Assembly (NCBI RefSeq): GCF_030209755.1
Contig: NZ_JARVRH010000012.1
Location: 248,001 to 312,000 of the forward strand
DNA: 64,000 nt
Origin: Arthrobacter sp. efr-133-TYG-118
GTDB lineage: Bacteria; Actinomycetota; Actinomycetes; Actinomycetales; Micrococcaceae
Reading direction: 5' to 3'
Shown here piece by piece: positions 25,032 through 34,250 of the stretch. A program made the translations under genes and the position numbers. The number at the start of each line of letters is the position of its first letter. Position 1 is the stretch's first letter. Below the pieces are notes generated by a model. It did no database searches and had not been told where the DNA came from. It saw only the letters and a list, made by a program, of their open reading frames with translations.

Positions 25032-26687
25032 GTGTCCCACCCGATCGATGTCGGATCAGTGCTTGGCGGCCGCTACAAAGTCACAGCCACCGTGTTGACT
25101 TCGCACGACCAAGATCTGGTGCTCGACGGCGTGGACCAGGTCCTCAACAGGCCTGTCAGCATCCTCGTAGCTGGCCCCGGAAACGCCGAGCAGGTTGCCA
25201 AGAGCGCCCGCGAGGTAGCCACTGGGGAACGGCCCGGGCATGTCCAGATCCTCGATCTCGGCGTCAGCGACAGCACCACGTACCTCATCACCAACCACAG
25301 CAGCGCTCCTGACCTGCTGGATCTCGTGGTGGCCACCAACCCGCCCTACGTCGAACCGTTCTTTACGGACACCCTGGGCAGCGAGATCTTCGGCCAGGCC
25401 CGGTCCCACGAGCCCGAGACCTACGACGGACTGTACGACGACGAAGAGCACGACGCCGAGTACATCAGTTACGACGAGGTCGAGCCCACTCCCGCCGGCG
25501 AATCACTGCCAGATGCCGCGGCACCTGCGGACCCGCGCCGCCCGGTGGTTCCTCCCATGCCCGCCAGCCGGCCAGCGTCGGCCCCTGGGGGTATCGGTTC
25601 CCGCATCGCTGCTGCGGCAGCGGGAGCAGGGGCGGCCGCAGCGGCCGCCGTAAAGGGTACCGGCAGGCCAAACAGCGACGACGGCGAAGCCGCACCTTCC
25701 GGGAGGACTGGATCCGCTTCGGCCGCCGAGTCCACCCGGGCCGCTGAGTCGAGCAGGACCGCTCCGCAGCAAATCCAAGAGGCGCCCGCCACGCAGGCTG
25801 TTCCGGCGTCCACCCCTCAGGCGCCTACCTCCGCGAACCCCGCCCAGGAATCCAAAGTCTCTCTCTGGTCCGAAGACGACTACGGCTTCGTTAATGAGGA
25901 CGCCGGCTCCCGCGGTGCGGGCGCTTCGCGCGGTGCGGGCGCCGCTACCGGCGGATACAGCCGAGGAGCATCGAGCTTCCCGGCGACTGCGCGTGAGCAG
26001 GCAGAGCCCCTTGACGAAGACGAATACTACGACGAGGAACCAGTCCGCGAGCCCCGTTCCTTCCGTTGGCTCGTGGGTGGGGTCCTTGCCGCCGTCTTGA
26101 TCGTGGGTTTGATTCTGGCTGTCACCAACCTCGGTAACCTGATCCCCGGAGGGTCGCCCGCGGCCAAGCAGTCCTCCACAGCGTCCCAATCAGTATCTGG
26201 ACAGCCGAGTAGCAGTGCATCTGCACCTCCGGTCGCAGGGCCTCCGGCCATTGATGGAGTCACTCGCATGGGCGATTTCGAGTTCGCCGCGACCTACGAC
26301 AAGGACCTGGTCAAGGCCTACGACGGCAATGCCGCGAGTTACTGGTCGGACATGGAGTTCGCCACTGCGGACTGGGGTGGACTCGCTCCTGATGGGGTTT
26401 CGCTGCTCGTCAAGCTCAAGGCCCCCTCGCAAGTGACGTCCGTCACATTGAGCCAGTTGGGCGCGTCCGGTGGAAACATCAACGTTTACACCAACGACCG
26501 TCCGGCCATGGACGGCGCCAAATTGGTGGGCACCAACAGCTTCACGTCACCGGAGCTCACCATGCCGCTCAGTTCCCCTGTAACGGCACAGTACGTAATC
26601 ATCTCCATCAAATCCCTGCCCAAGCTGACCGCGCCCAAGACACGCTACGGGTTCGGCCTCCGCCTTGCGGAGATCAAGGTCCAGTAG
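25032..26687 (+). CDS. Pseudokinase-like membrane protein with discoidin-like outer domain (MviN C-terminal half homologue)
   Basis: 551 residues, GTG start after AGGAGGAACCC. The N-terminus (about 8-110) resembles the small lobe of Ser/Thr kinases (LGGRYKVTATVLTSHDQDLVLDG) but lacks glycine-loop, lysine and HRD/DFG motifs. A long Ala/Ser/Pro-rich acidic linker (about 130-340) leads to one transmembrane helix (about 345-368) and an outside beta-rich domain (about 400-551) resembling the C-terminal domain of mycobacterial MviN. Next to murJ, it plausibly forms the regulatory partner of the flippase, encoded as a separate chain. Function is inferred from that comparison. Confidence 0.75.
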   Translation: MSHPIDVGSVLGGRYKVTATVLTSHDQDLVLDGVDQVLNRPVSILVAGPGNAEQVAKSAREVATGERPGHVQILDLGVSDSTTYLITNHSSAPDLLDLVVATNPPYVEPFFTDTLGSEIFGQARSHEPETYDGLYDDEEHDAEYISYDEVEPTPAGESLPDAAAPADPRRPVVPPMPASRPASAPGGIGSRIAAAAAGAGAAAAAAVKGTGRPNSDDGEAAPSGRTGSASAAESTRAAESSRTAPQQIQEAPATQAVPASTPQAPTSANPAQESKVSLWSEDDYGFVNEDAGSRGAGASRGAGAATGGYSRGASSFPATAREQAEPLDEDEYYDEEPVREPRSFRWLVGGVLAAVLIVGLILAVTNLGNLIPGGSPAAKQSSTASQSVSGQPSSSASAPPVAGPPAIDGVTRMGDFEFAATYDKDLVKAYDGNAASYWSDMEFATADWGGLAPDGVSLLVKLKAPSQVTSVTLSQLGASGGNINVYTNDRPAMDGAKLVGTNSFTSPELTMPLSSPVTAQYVIISIKSLPKLTAPKTRYGFGLRLAEIKVQ

Positions 26688-26711
26688 TCGACGGCGGGAG
26701 GCCCCTTCGGG

Positions 26712-26738
26712 CGCAGGTGACCGTTTCGGTCACTTGCG
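26712..26738 (+). terminator. Hairpin after the pseudokinase gene
   Basis: Arms CGCAGGTGACCG (26712-26723) and CGGTCACTTGCG (26727-26738) with one mismatch and a 3-nt loop, 25 bp after the stop codon. No clear T run follows, as is usual for GC-rich actinobacterial terminators. Confidence 0.5.
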
Positions 26739-26862
26739 TCTGTTCCCGGTGATTACGTCAAGGGGAGCGTCAACTCCGGTAACGGAGCCTTCGTCCTTCC
26801 ATGCCCTGCGCTGCCGGAAGGTACCCTGAATGGTGGCGGATATTAGGGTCCCCGGGAACATC

Positions 26863-26888
26863 GGAATATTCCGCGCCGACAGAGGGTT
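26863..26888 (+). promoter_or_regulatory. SigR/SigH-type promoter for trxB-trxA
   Basis: GGAAT at 26863-26867 and GTT at 26886-26888 are separated by exactly 18 bp, matching the GGAAT-N18-GTT consensus of the thiol-oxidative-stress sigma factor SigR (Streptomyces) / SigH (mycobacteria). It lies 60 bp upstream of trxB. Thioredoxin operons are classic members of this regulon. Confidence 0.7.
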
Positions 26889-26948
26889 GTGCCATGTGGC
26901 CGGCCGCAAGGATCCGGTGCATCGACTAAGGAAGAGGTTCACCCACCA

Positions 26949-27905
26949 GTGAGCAACGCAGAAAACACCGCGTCCAACGTACGTGATGTCATCATCGTAG
27001 GCTCAGGGCCTGCCGGTTATACGGCTGCCGTCTACACGGCACGCGCGAACATGAACCCGCTGCTCATCGCCGGTTCCGTGACTGCCGGTGGCGAACTGAT
27101 GAACACAACGGACGTCGAGAACTACCCCGGTTTTCCCGAAGGCGTCATGGGACCTGATCTCATGGAAAACTTCGAAAAGCAGGCGGCACGCTTCGGGACT
27201 GAAATTCAGTTTGAGGATGTCACCGAACTGGACCTCGACGGTGACATCAAGTCAGTGACCATCGCCACGGGGGAGACCTTCAAGGCACGCGCCATCATTC
27301 TGTCGACGGGTTCCGCATACCGTGAACTCGGCCTGGAGAATGAAAAGCGCCTTTCCGGCCACGGCGTGAGCTGGTGTGCAACCTGTGACGGTTTCTTCTT
27401 CAAGGACCAGGACATCGCGGTGATCGGCGGCGGCGACTCTGCCATGGAGGAAGCACTCTTCCTCACCAAATTCGCCAAGTCCGTCACCGTGGTACACCGC
27501 CGCGACAGCCTCAAGGCTTCCAAAATCATGGGTGACCGTGCCCAGGCCCACGAGAAGATTAACTTCGTGTGGAACACCGCCGTCGAAGACGTCATCGGTG
27601 GGGCCAAGGTGAGCGGCCTGAAGCTGAAGAACCTCGTTGACGGCACCGAGTCCGAACTCGCCGTCACCGGCGTTTTCGTGGCCATCGGCAACGATCCCCG
27701 CACGGAACTCGTAAAGGGAAAGCTGGAGCTAGCCCCTGAAGGCACCATCGCCGTCGACGGCCGCAGCTCCAAGACCAGCATCAAGGGCGTCTTCGCCGCC
27801 GGCGACGTCGTGGACCCCACCTACCGTCAGGCCATCACGGCTGCCGGTTCCGGTTGTGTCGCGGCCTTGGACGTCGAACACTATCTTGCAGACCTGCACG
27901 CCTAA
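26949..27905 (+). CDS. trxB: Thioredoxin reductase
   Basis: 318 residues from the GTG at 26949; upstream in-frame codons run through the promoter. NADPH-dependent flavoenzyme that keeps thioredoxin reduced. FAD motif GSGPAGYTAAVYTARA (18-33), redox-active WCATCDG with Cys143 and Cys146, NADPH motif GGGDSAMEE, and the C-terminal FAD motif GVFAAGDVVDPTYRQ. Length and motifs are standard for the low-Mr bacterial enzyme. Followed 36 nt downstream by trxA in one operon under a SigR-type promoter. Confidence 0.97.
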   Translation: MSNAENTASNVRDVIIVGSGPAGYTAAVYTARANMNPLLIAGSVTAGGELMNTTDVENYPGFPEGVMGPDLMENFEKQAARFGTEIQFEDVTELDLDGDIKSVTIATGETFKARAIILSTGSAYRELGLENEKRLSGHGVSWCATCDGFFFKDQDIAVIGGGDSAMEEALFLTKFAKSVTVVHRRDSLKASKIMGDRAQAHEKINFVWNTAVEDVIGGAKVSGLKLKNLVDGTESELAVTGVFVAIGNDPRTELVKGKLELAPEGTIAVDGRSSKTSIKGVFAAGDVVDPTYRQAITAAGSGCVAALDVEHYLADLHA

Positions 27906-27941
27906 TCGGCACAGCAGCCATCCATTCGAAGGGAAAGAATT

Positions 27942-28268
27942 ATGAGCAACGCTAAAAACGTTACCGACGCCAGTTTCAGCACCGACGTCCTGGCCGCCGA
28001 AAAGCCGGTCATCGTGGACTTCTGGGCAGAGTGGTGCGGCCCGTGCCGTAAGTTGGGTCCCATCCTCGACGAGATCTCGGTTGAATACGGAGACAAAGTT
28101 GACGTCGTCAAGCTGAATGTCGACGACAACCCGGCCATTGCCGCTGAATACGGCATCACGTCGATTCCGGCGGTTTACCTCTTCAGTGGGGGAGAAGTGA
28201 AGAGCACGGTTATCGGTGCCAAGCCGAAGCAGTTCTTCGAAAAGGAATTTGAATCCGTACTGTCCTAG
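27942..28268 (+). CDS. trxA: Thioredoxin
   Basis: 108 residues with the thioredoxin active site WCGPC (31-35), preceded by VIVDFWAE and followed by the cis-proline segment GITSIPAVYLF. Cytoplasmic disulfide reductase; substrate of TrxB encoded upstream. GAAAGGGAAAG precedes the ATG. Last gene of the operon, closed by the hairpin terminator at 28305. Confidence 0.97.
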   Translation: MSNAKNVTDASFSTDVLAAEKPVIVDFWAEWCGPCRKLGPILDEISVEYGDKVDVVKLNVDDNPAIAAEYGITSIPAVYLFSGGEVKSTVIGAKPKQFFEKEFESVLS

Positions 28269-28304
28269 GACGTCGGGCGCCCGTTTAGAGGTCGCTTCTG
28301 ATTC

Positions 28305-28347
28305 AGCCGGTGGTTTTCGCTCTTGAGCGAGGACCACCGGCTTTTTC
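28305..28347 (+). terminator. Rho-independent terminator of trxBA
   Basis: Outer arms AGCCGGTGG (28305-28313) and CCACCGGCT (28334-28342), inner arms TCGCTC and GAGCGA, followed by a T run. A textbook intrinsic terminator. Confidence 0.9.
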
Positions 28348-28607
28348 GTGCCTTGGGATACGCAGTCCTGGGTTCGTCGCCACGCAGCTCGGTGATGGTG
28401 GTGATTGCCGGAGGTATTGGTAGGCACAGCGAAGGGCTGCCGCTGGTTTCGCTTGGACCTTTTGTTTGTGAACTTTTTTCATATTCAAAATGACTAATTC
28501 TTCTTGATAACGGGCCTAGACAGGCGTGAGATATGTGGGCAACCGGAACCGGGCTGGGATCAGTGCAATTGCAGGCGGGCATGACTTGGAACACGGGTAG
28601 ATTCGAC

Positions 28608-28623
28608 TGTTTCACGTGAAACA
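28608..28623. promoter_or_regulatory. parS site 1
   Basis: Perfect 16-bp palindrome TGTTTCACGTGAAACA, identical to the canonical ParB-binding site of chromosomal partition systems; the symmetry extends one base further on each side. Confidence 0.93.
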
Positions 28624-28706
28624 GCGCTGGCCGGTAGTGGAATTCCCAGCAGATCGCGTCTTCGAAATCGGTGCCAGATGAGTTCTTGCGCGCTCAGCAA
28701 GTGCAC

Positions 28707-28722
28707 CGTTTCACGTGAAACA
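28707..28722. promoter_or_regulatory. parS site 2
   Basis: Core GTTTCACGTGAAAC intact; the first outer base is C instead of T. About 100 bp from site 1. Confidence 0.88.
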
Positions 28723-28806
28723 TGGCTACCCGCTCACCCGGTATCGAACTACACACTCGTGTTCGCATCAAATAGACCCGAACAGCGTGGAAACTGGCTG
28801 CTGCAC

Positions 28807-28822
28807 GGTTTCACGTGAAACC
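28807..28822. promoter_or_regulatory. parS site 3
   Basis: Core GTTTCACGTGAAAC with symmetric G/C outer bases. Sites 1-3 are spaced by 99 and 100 bp, close to regular. Confidence 0.88.
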
Positions 28823-29041
28823 TAAGTGGACACACGCCGGCGCACGGTTCGCGGGCACATGCGAAACTCCCGGTCGGTACTGATGCCGTACTGAACTCCG
28901 TACGGATTTCCGATCCACTGACTCCTGCGGGCGACGCCTCTTGCCGACGGCTTAGGGCGCCCTGGGTAGCGTAGGTGGCCGGCCTCAGGACATTCTTCGT
29001 TGTTAGTTAAGGGTGTCCCGCGCAAACTCATCAGTGCTCCA

Positions 29042-29057
29042 TGTTTCACGTGAAACA
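29042..29057. promoter_or_regulatory. parS site 4
   Basis: Perfect canonical 16-bp site TGTTTCACGTGAAACA. Confidence 0.93.
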
Positions 29058-30930
29058 CCGTGTCAGCCTGAAGATCATAATCATGTGCTCATGGGCCAAG
29101 ACTCGACTCGACCGGGCAACCAGCGTCCTTCACCACCGAGCACGGGCGGGCCATCGTGCGGAGGGTTCTGCACAGAATAGAACACGTCCCAGCTCTCGGG
29201 ATTCGGATTGTCGTGCAACGTTCCTAGAGATTGCTGCTGGATGACCTATTCACCGAGGCCCTCGCCTCCGCAAATAGATCGTTCAAAGACTGTCCAGGCC
29301 GCGACGACGGTGAGGCACAGCTGCGTCGTCGCGGCATGCGTTCACCTGGTCTGTTGAATAAGCATGTCTTGCAATTAATTTCAGTTGTTTCAAAATTAAC
29401 GGTCGAGATTCCGCGCTATGAAATCCAGTCAGTCATCCGTACAGGCACATCGGTAGTTTTCGGAGGTGGTTCGACACTTCGTGGCGGGACGGATCTGTAA
29501 GAGCCCACAGGCTGGATACTGATCGGGATGAGCCGCCGTTGCACTGCGGTTCGATACGGGCTCCGGGATCTGGCCCGGGCATCTTGACTCTTGCGGGCCG
29601 ACGCTGCGTCGATACATCTGTCCCAGTAGCCAGAGGAGAGCAACGATTGGCCTTCCCGCCGTCCACACCGGGTAGATTGCGATGTGGTCATGTCGGCTTC
29701 CTCACGCACGTTCGCAGGCCAACTCGGGTTGCCGGTCAGCAAAAGCGCCACTCAAGGAGCTCAAGTAGGCGCCTTCAGGTCGGCCCTTGGCATCAGAACG
29801 AACAACCATCGGTGACGCGGCGCGACGGCGCCAGTACTGCATCACCTCTGCACAGCAACGCCGGGAGGGTGGCCGGACATCATCACCTTCCAATTCCCTC
29901 AGGGCGGCCATTCGGAGACTGAATCGCAATTGAGGGTGGGGACAAGCTCCGGTCGGAGCGGTCAAGTTCTCAAATGCCGCGCGCGATAGCCAGGTCATGT
30001 TCGCAAACCGACAGGCGGCGCGGGTCCAAATTGACCCAGTTCACGCCTCATTGAACCCATCCACGCAGCCTTAGGCCGCAGTTCCCACGTGAGAATCTAG
30101 TCGGAGCCGGGTTCAAGACGGCGCTGGAGCAAGCCTGCACCGATGAGCGTGGCCCCAATCTCCAATCCTGGATCACGGCGCTGCGGCCGGCGCCGAGTTC
30201 GCTCCGATCGAGCTACTGCCCCGGACTTCGGCAGACCCGGTTCGTACCTCACACCTACTGACCTGGCGTCACGAAGCCAGTCACCTAGCAACGTTGGCCT
30301 CCCAGAACGATCATCCAGATGCGAATGAACCACGAGGGCCGAATCCAACACGAACATGCAGCCTCCAACAATCTTCCCGAGCTGCACCCTCCGTCACGGA
30401 CAATTGCTGGTACTGGAGGATTCGAACGCGGGAAAGGGGGGCGCGTGGGCGGTGTGAGGGCTTCGCGGTTTGCTCGGGAACTCAAGCGTACCCAAACGCA
30501 CCGGGAGACGAATTCGTATCCCCGAGGCGTGAGAACCCGATCATTCGCACGGCTGAACGTCGGACGGCGATTCCCATTGCAGAGTGTTCGCCCGGCCCGT
30601 GGGTCCCCGGCCCGCCCACGGTTCCCTACGGCTCGATGTACAAGTTCGGCGGGGCGCAGGCGGTCGCTGCTTCAATATCGATTGAAAGTGCAAGCCATTA
30701 CCACTGGCTTTGCGGACGGCACCCTGATCGCCGGCATACCCACGTTGTGAATGCACCATGCCGAAACAGACTAGCGTGCGGTCCCTTCGACAGAAGCACT
30801 GGAGCCATGTCGTCTCAACGGCTGATTCCCCCACAAGCGCGTATTGGTGTGCGTCGGCCAATCAGCAGCCTGCGACGCGCCCTTCCCTTCAGGCCCGAGA
30901 GAGTCCCGCGGGCAGCCTCGGGGCGGTCAC

Positions 30931-30946
30931 AGTTTCACGTGAAACA
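30931..30946. promoter_or_regulatory. parS site 5
   Basis: Core intact, A in place of T at the first outer position. Confidence 0.88.
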
Positions 30947-31083
30947 TGCCACGACCATGGGCCCAAACTCGTTCACTCTAGCCTCAGGAAGCATTAGGAG
31001 CCGCGACCTGCTGATTAGGATTCGGACACTAGTGCACAACATGGGACGGCCCTTCGACAGCAGTTGGATCGAGCCTGCGAAGG

Positions 31084-31139
31084 ATATCCACCGACCGGTC
31101 CAAAGTTATGCACATAGTTATCCACAGAGATATCCACCG
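31084..31139. other. DnaA-box module inside the parS region
   Basis: Four box-like 9-mers in 56 bp, all in the same orientation: ATATCCACC (31084-31092), TTATGCACA (31106-31114), the consensus TTATCCACA (31118-31126) and ATATCCACC (31130-31138). The last pair is spaced 12 bp, the same arrangement as at 31450-31470. Confidence 0.6.
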
Positions 31140-31323
31140 GGAAAACGAACCGGTCCTAGCACCTCCCCGCGCGTGGTAGGGACCGCCATCAGTGCGAACC
31201 AAAGTGCCGCTCAGCCTGTCACGCGAAATCAGGCTTACCTTGGGTAGGAAATCACCGCAAGAGGGCAGAAGCGGGCCAGAATCAGGCGAAAATTGGGTGA
31301 AAACGACCAGTTTGAAGACGACA

Positions 31324-31347
31324 GCTCTGTTTCACGTGAAACAGAGC
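31324..31347. promoter_or_regulatory. parS site 6, extended palindrome
   Basis: Canonical 16-bp site at 31328-31343 whose perfect symmetry continues four bases on each side (GCTC before, GAGC after), the longest parS palindrome in the window. It lies between the two DnaA-box modules. Confidence 0.93.
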
Positions 31348-31449
31348 CGTTGAAGGGCACAAACACCGCACGAGTACCGGCGCCGGCCGGATAGAGACTC
31401 GCAGAGTTCAGACCTCCAACGCCCCAGCCCGGAAGACTTATCAACAAAG

Positions 31450-31470
31450 TTATCCACAACGATATCCACC
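31450..31470. other. Second DnaA-box module in the parS region
   Basis: TTATCCACA (31450-31458), three bases, then ATATCCACC (31462-31470). Same box pair, order, orientation and 12-bp phasing as at 31118-31138, 332 bp away. Confidence 0.55.
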
Positions 31471-33250
31471 GACGCTCTCAGACTTTTCAACAGCGGTTCG
31501 TACCCGTCAAGCGGGTGGGAGCAGCGCCCTAGCAGAGCAAACTTGTTCTTCCGGCTACCGAAGTAACTCCCGTATCGAGCCTCGCTTTTGTACGTCCGCT
31601 CGCGTCCCGGACCGTCGATACTTCCAACAGGCGTTCTTGAAGTAGCGGCCGCGTAGTCCCAATGTTCCGCGGCTGACCAGCCTAGAGCCCGATCCGGGTG
31701 TACACCCACCTCCAAAATTCAGACACCGAAGTGAACTAACAGAACCTCGCCCAGCGAGCATGCGTGCAGCATGCCGTGGGTCCACCCCCGAGATTCGCCG
31801 GGGCACAGCATCCCGAGTCCATACGAAATCCACACACGCCACGGAGTGCCGCGCTCATTTCGCGCTTCCAACGAGTGGCTCGCCACTCAGCTTGTCCTGG
31901 AGCAATCAGATCGCACAGGCACGCGCGAACCAAAGAGCACTCGTACCAAGAACGCGGCCATACCGGAGAGGGTAGGACCGGTCTAAGCGCCAAGGATGAA
32001 CCTGGCATGATGACTGCGGGAGAGACTACTCTGCTTACAGCTTCATCCCAAACGATCACCGCGGCCGCTGCCACGTCTACAAATCATCCGTGCGACTATC
32101 GGGCTGGGCACGGGTAACGGCGCCAGAACCGACACCCCCACACCCACACCCCGAGCCGCTTCGGACTGCTGGGGGACTGCGATCACGTTGTGGCTGGAGC
32201 CGTTGGCACTACTGACCATTGATTCCCGAAGCCCAGCTGGGCTCTAGCCGAAACGATTAGCACCCCACGGGTTGGGGACGTTCACGAGCGATCTTTGGCG
32301 AGTCCCTGCATCTCGGATGTAACAACGCCGTCAGTCGATCGAACCTGCCCCAGGCTCACCAGTTCCGACGGAGATCCAAGGTGATCACGGAACGCTTTGG
32401 ACTGTGCCAATCTCATATTCAAGCCAACAGGGGAGCAGCATCCGAACGTCTGCCCCGACCTCACGCCGCAGATGTCAGCAGCCAAAGAGGCCTCAGCATC
32501 GCTCAGGTCCAAGCTCTGCAGTGGCAATCAATCGCAGTCCCAGGCACGCGCCAGCAACCAGGGCGAGCGATCAGCAACCACTCCACCTAACGCTTCATAG
32601 TCGCGGGTAGCTCCCGCCCCTACCTGTTCCCATCGGGCCGGCACCAGCTCCTGGCTATTCCGTGTGCCAGACGTCCAGAACACCACCCAACGCACGCTGC
32701 ACCAAGTCGTTCGGACCCGCTACCCCAGTGATCCTGAGCATCGGCCAGCACGGGACACAGGTAGACGACGGTTCGACCCGTCCCCACGCAGGACCCAATT
32801 CGTCAATAAGAAGACCCCGCGCACACCCTATCCCCAGCGTCCTGGCAGTCCGAGCAGGGATGCCTCCTGTCCTGTGCTGCATTCAGCGAGTTGGTCCTAA
32901 CGCCAAGGGTGCTCGGCCGGCCTGCCACGAGGGATCATGGTGGAAAATGGTGAGTTCGATGCACGGGAGGGAAAGGTGGCAAGGCATGGCCGAGCCCATC
33001 GCTACTACCTGGAACTCTCTTTCAGTATCTCCAACCGTAAATGCCGCATTTCTTGAGCGGCTTGATGGGCGGGGCCGAATGCCTGAGATCCCCCTCTAAG
33101 AACTAAGTGGACAGAAGCAGTCCGAGGAAGTGGCGGCTTCTGAGGCGTGTCGCTGAGCCGCGTCGCCAATCATTTACCACGTACTGCGAGTCAACTACCA
33201 AATATCGAAGCGCATGCTCTGAATCGATCCCGGCCCAGCCTGCAATCCTC

Positions 33251-33266
33251 GGTTTCACGTGAAACG
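33251..33266. promoter_or_regulatory. parS site 7
   Basis: Core GTTTCACGTGAAAC intact; both outer bases are G. Confidence 0.87.
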
Positions 33267-33373
33267 GCCCGAGCCGACTGTCTATCTCAACGTGACTGCC
33301 AGACCACCTGACAGACTGACTTGTTCAGGCGAAATCGAGATCAAGCCCGACGGGCACGCGCGGCCGCGCCGGC

Positions 33374-33389
33374 TGTTTCACGTGAAACA
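33374..33389. promoter_or_regulatory. parS site 8
   Basis: Perfect canonical 16-bp site TGTTTCACGTGAAACA. Confidence 0.93.
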
Positions 33390-33938
33390 TCTGCATCTCA
33401 ACGACGCGTAGGAGGCCCCGGCTCGCTTGGCCCAGCATGCTCGCACTGTTGCGCCGTCACCGGCTGAAGTTGAGTCCAAGCTATGGAACTGTGTGGGCGC
33501 AGAATGTAGGTTGAACGTTCTACAGAAGTTGCCCTAGCCCCGCCTGAGTCGGCACACACAAAAGAAGGGGATCGGAACTGATCCGGGCGCCCAAAAGCCG
33601 GATCGACCAAGGCCAGCAGATGCCTGTGTCGACAACGAAGAATCCGGCGGGACTCCCAGGTTCGACCGTAGGAGATCCAGCCGAACGTCAATTGAAGCCG
33701 AACGAACCCTGTTACTCACGTGAATCGCGAAGACATGTGCTCGCAAAGGAAGCTGGCAGCCGCAACCTAAGCTTAGGGGAACTCGACGTTGCCTGTCACT
33801 GAGGCATATTCCAGCCAGCTCGAACGGAAGCATTCGAGAGCACTCGAGTGATCTTTTGCGGAAGAGGGACCCAAATCGGCCCCCGCATCGGGCCAATGAG
33901 AAGCCAGCCTCCTATCTTCTTGCGCGCCAGTCCCTGTG

Positions 33939-33954
33939 CGTTTCACGTGAAACA
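33939..33954. promoter_or_regulatory. parS site 9
   Basis: Core intact, C at the first outer position. About 300 bp from the 3' end of parB. Confidence 0.88.
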
Positions 33955-34250
33955 CATAAGTGACAACACGTAGTGGAGCGGCTCGCCGCGACGGACACCT
34001 TAGGGGCAAGTGTCCAGGACTGCTGCACCCACAGCGGAAGGGCCTCAAACCGGCCGCGCCTTCAGCACAAACAAGTTACTCAAATAGCTACACTCAGCCA
34101 TCCACAGCCCGAGCGCACCCTAGTGGTGCTCACTCCACGATGAACATGGCAACAGCACCAACTGACTTCCGTACGCCCCTCGAGCAACCGTTAAATGAAA
34201 ATGGGGCCTGCCTCCTCAGAAGCAAACCCCAATTCCGTGAAATCGAGCGA

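Larger units (their letters stand above)
28348..34250. other. 5.9-kb gene-free region carrying nine parS sites
   Basis: No frame here shows a recognisable domain, a good ribosome site or codon use like the neighbours; the longest open frame (30294-31247, plus) reads as low-complexity chance sequence. GC content appears lower and more uneven than in flanking genes. What it does contain is nine copies of the 14-bp parS core GTTTCACGTGAAAC (listed separately) and two DnaA-box modules (31084-31139, 31450-31470). It sits between trxA and parB, directly beside the partition genes, so a segregation or origin-organising role is the natural reading. Confidence 0.7.

Noticed and set aside
28265-28615. 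116-codon minus-strand frame after trxA
   Set aside because: Runs through the trxBA terminator and begins within a parS site; no coding character.
30420-30440. GGATTCGAACGCGGG, reminiscent of a tRNA T-arm
   Set aside because: No pairing T-stem, acceptor or anticodon arm can be built around it.
30294-31247. 317-codon frame, the longest in the gene-free parS region
   Set aside because: No SD, no recognised domain, atypical codon use, and it runs across a parS site and a DnaA-box module.
33708-33728. Degenerate parS-like sequence around CTCACGTGAATC
   Set aside because: Only the CACGTGA centre is kept; flanks do not match the core.
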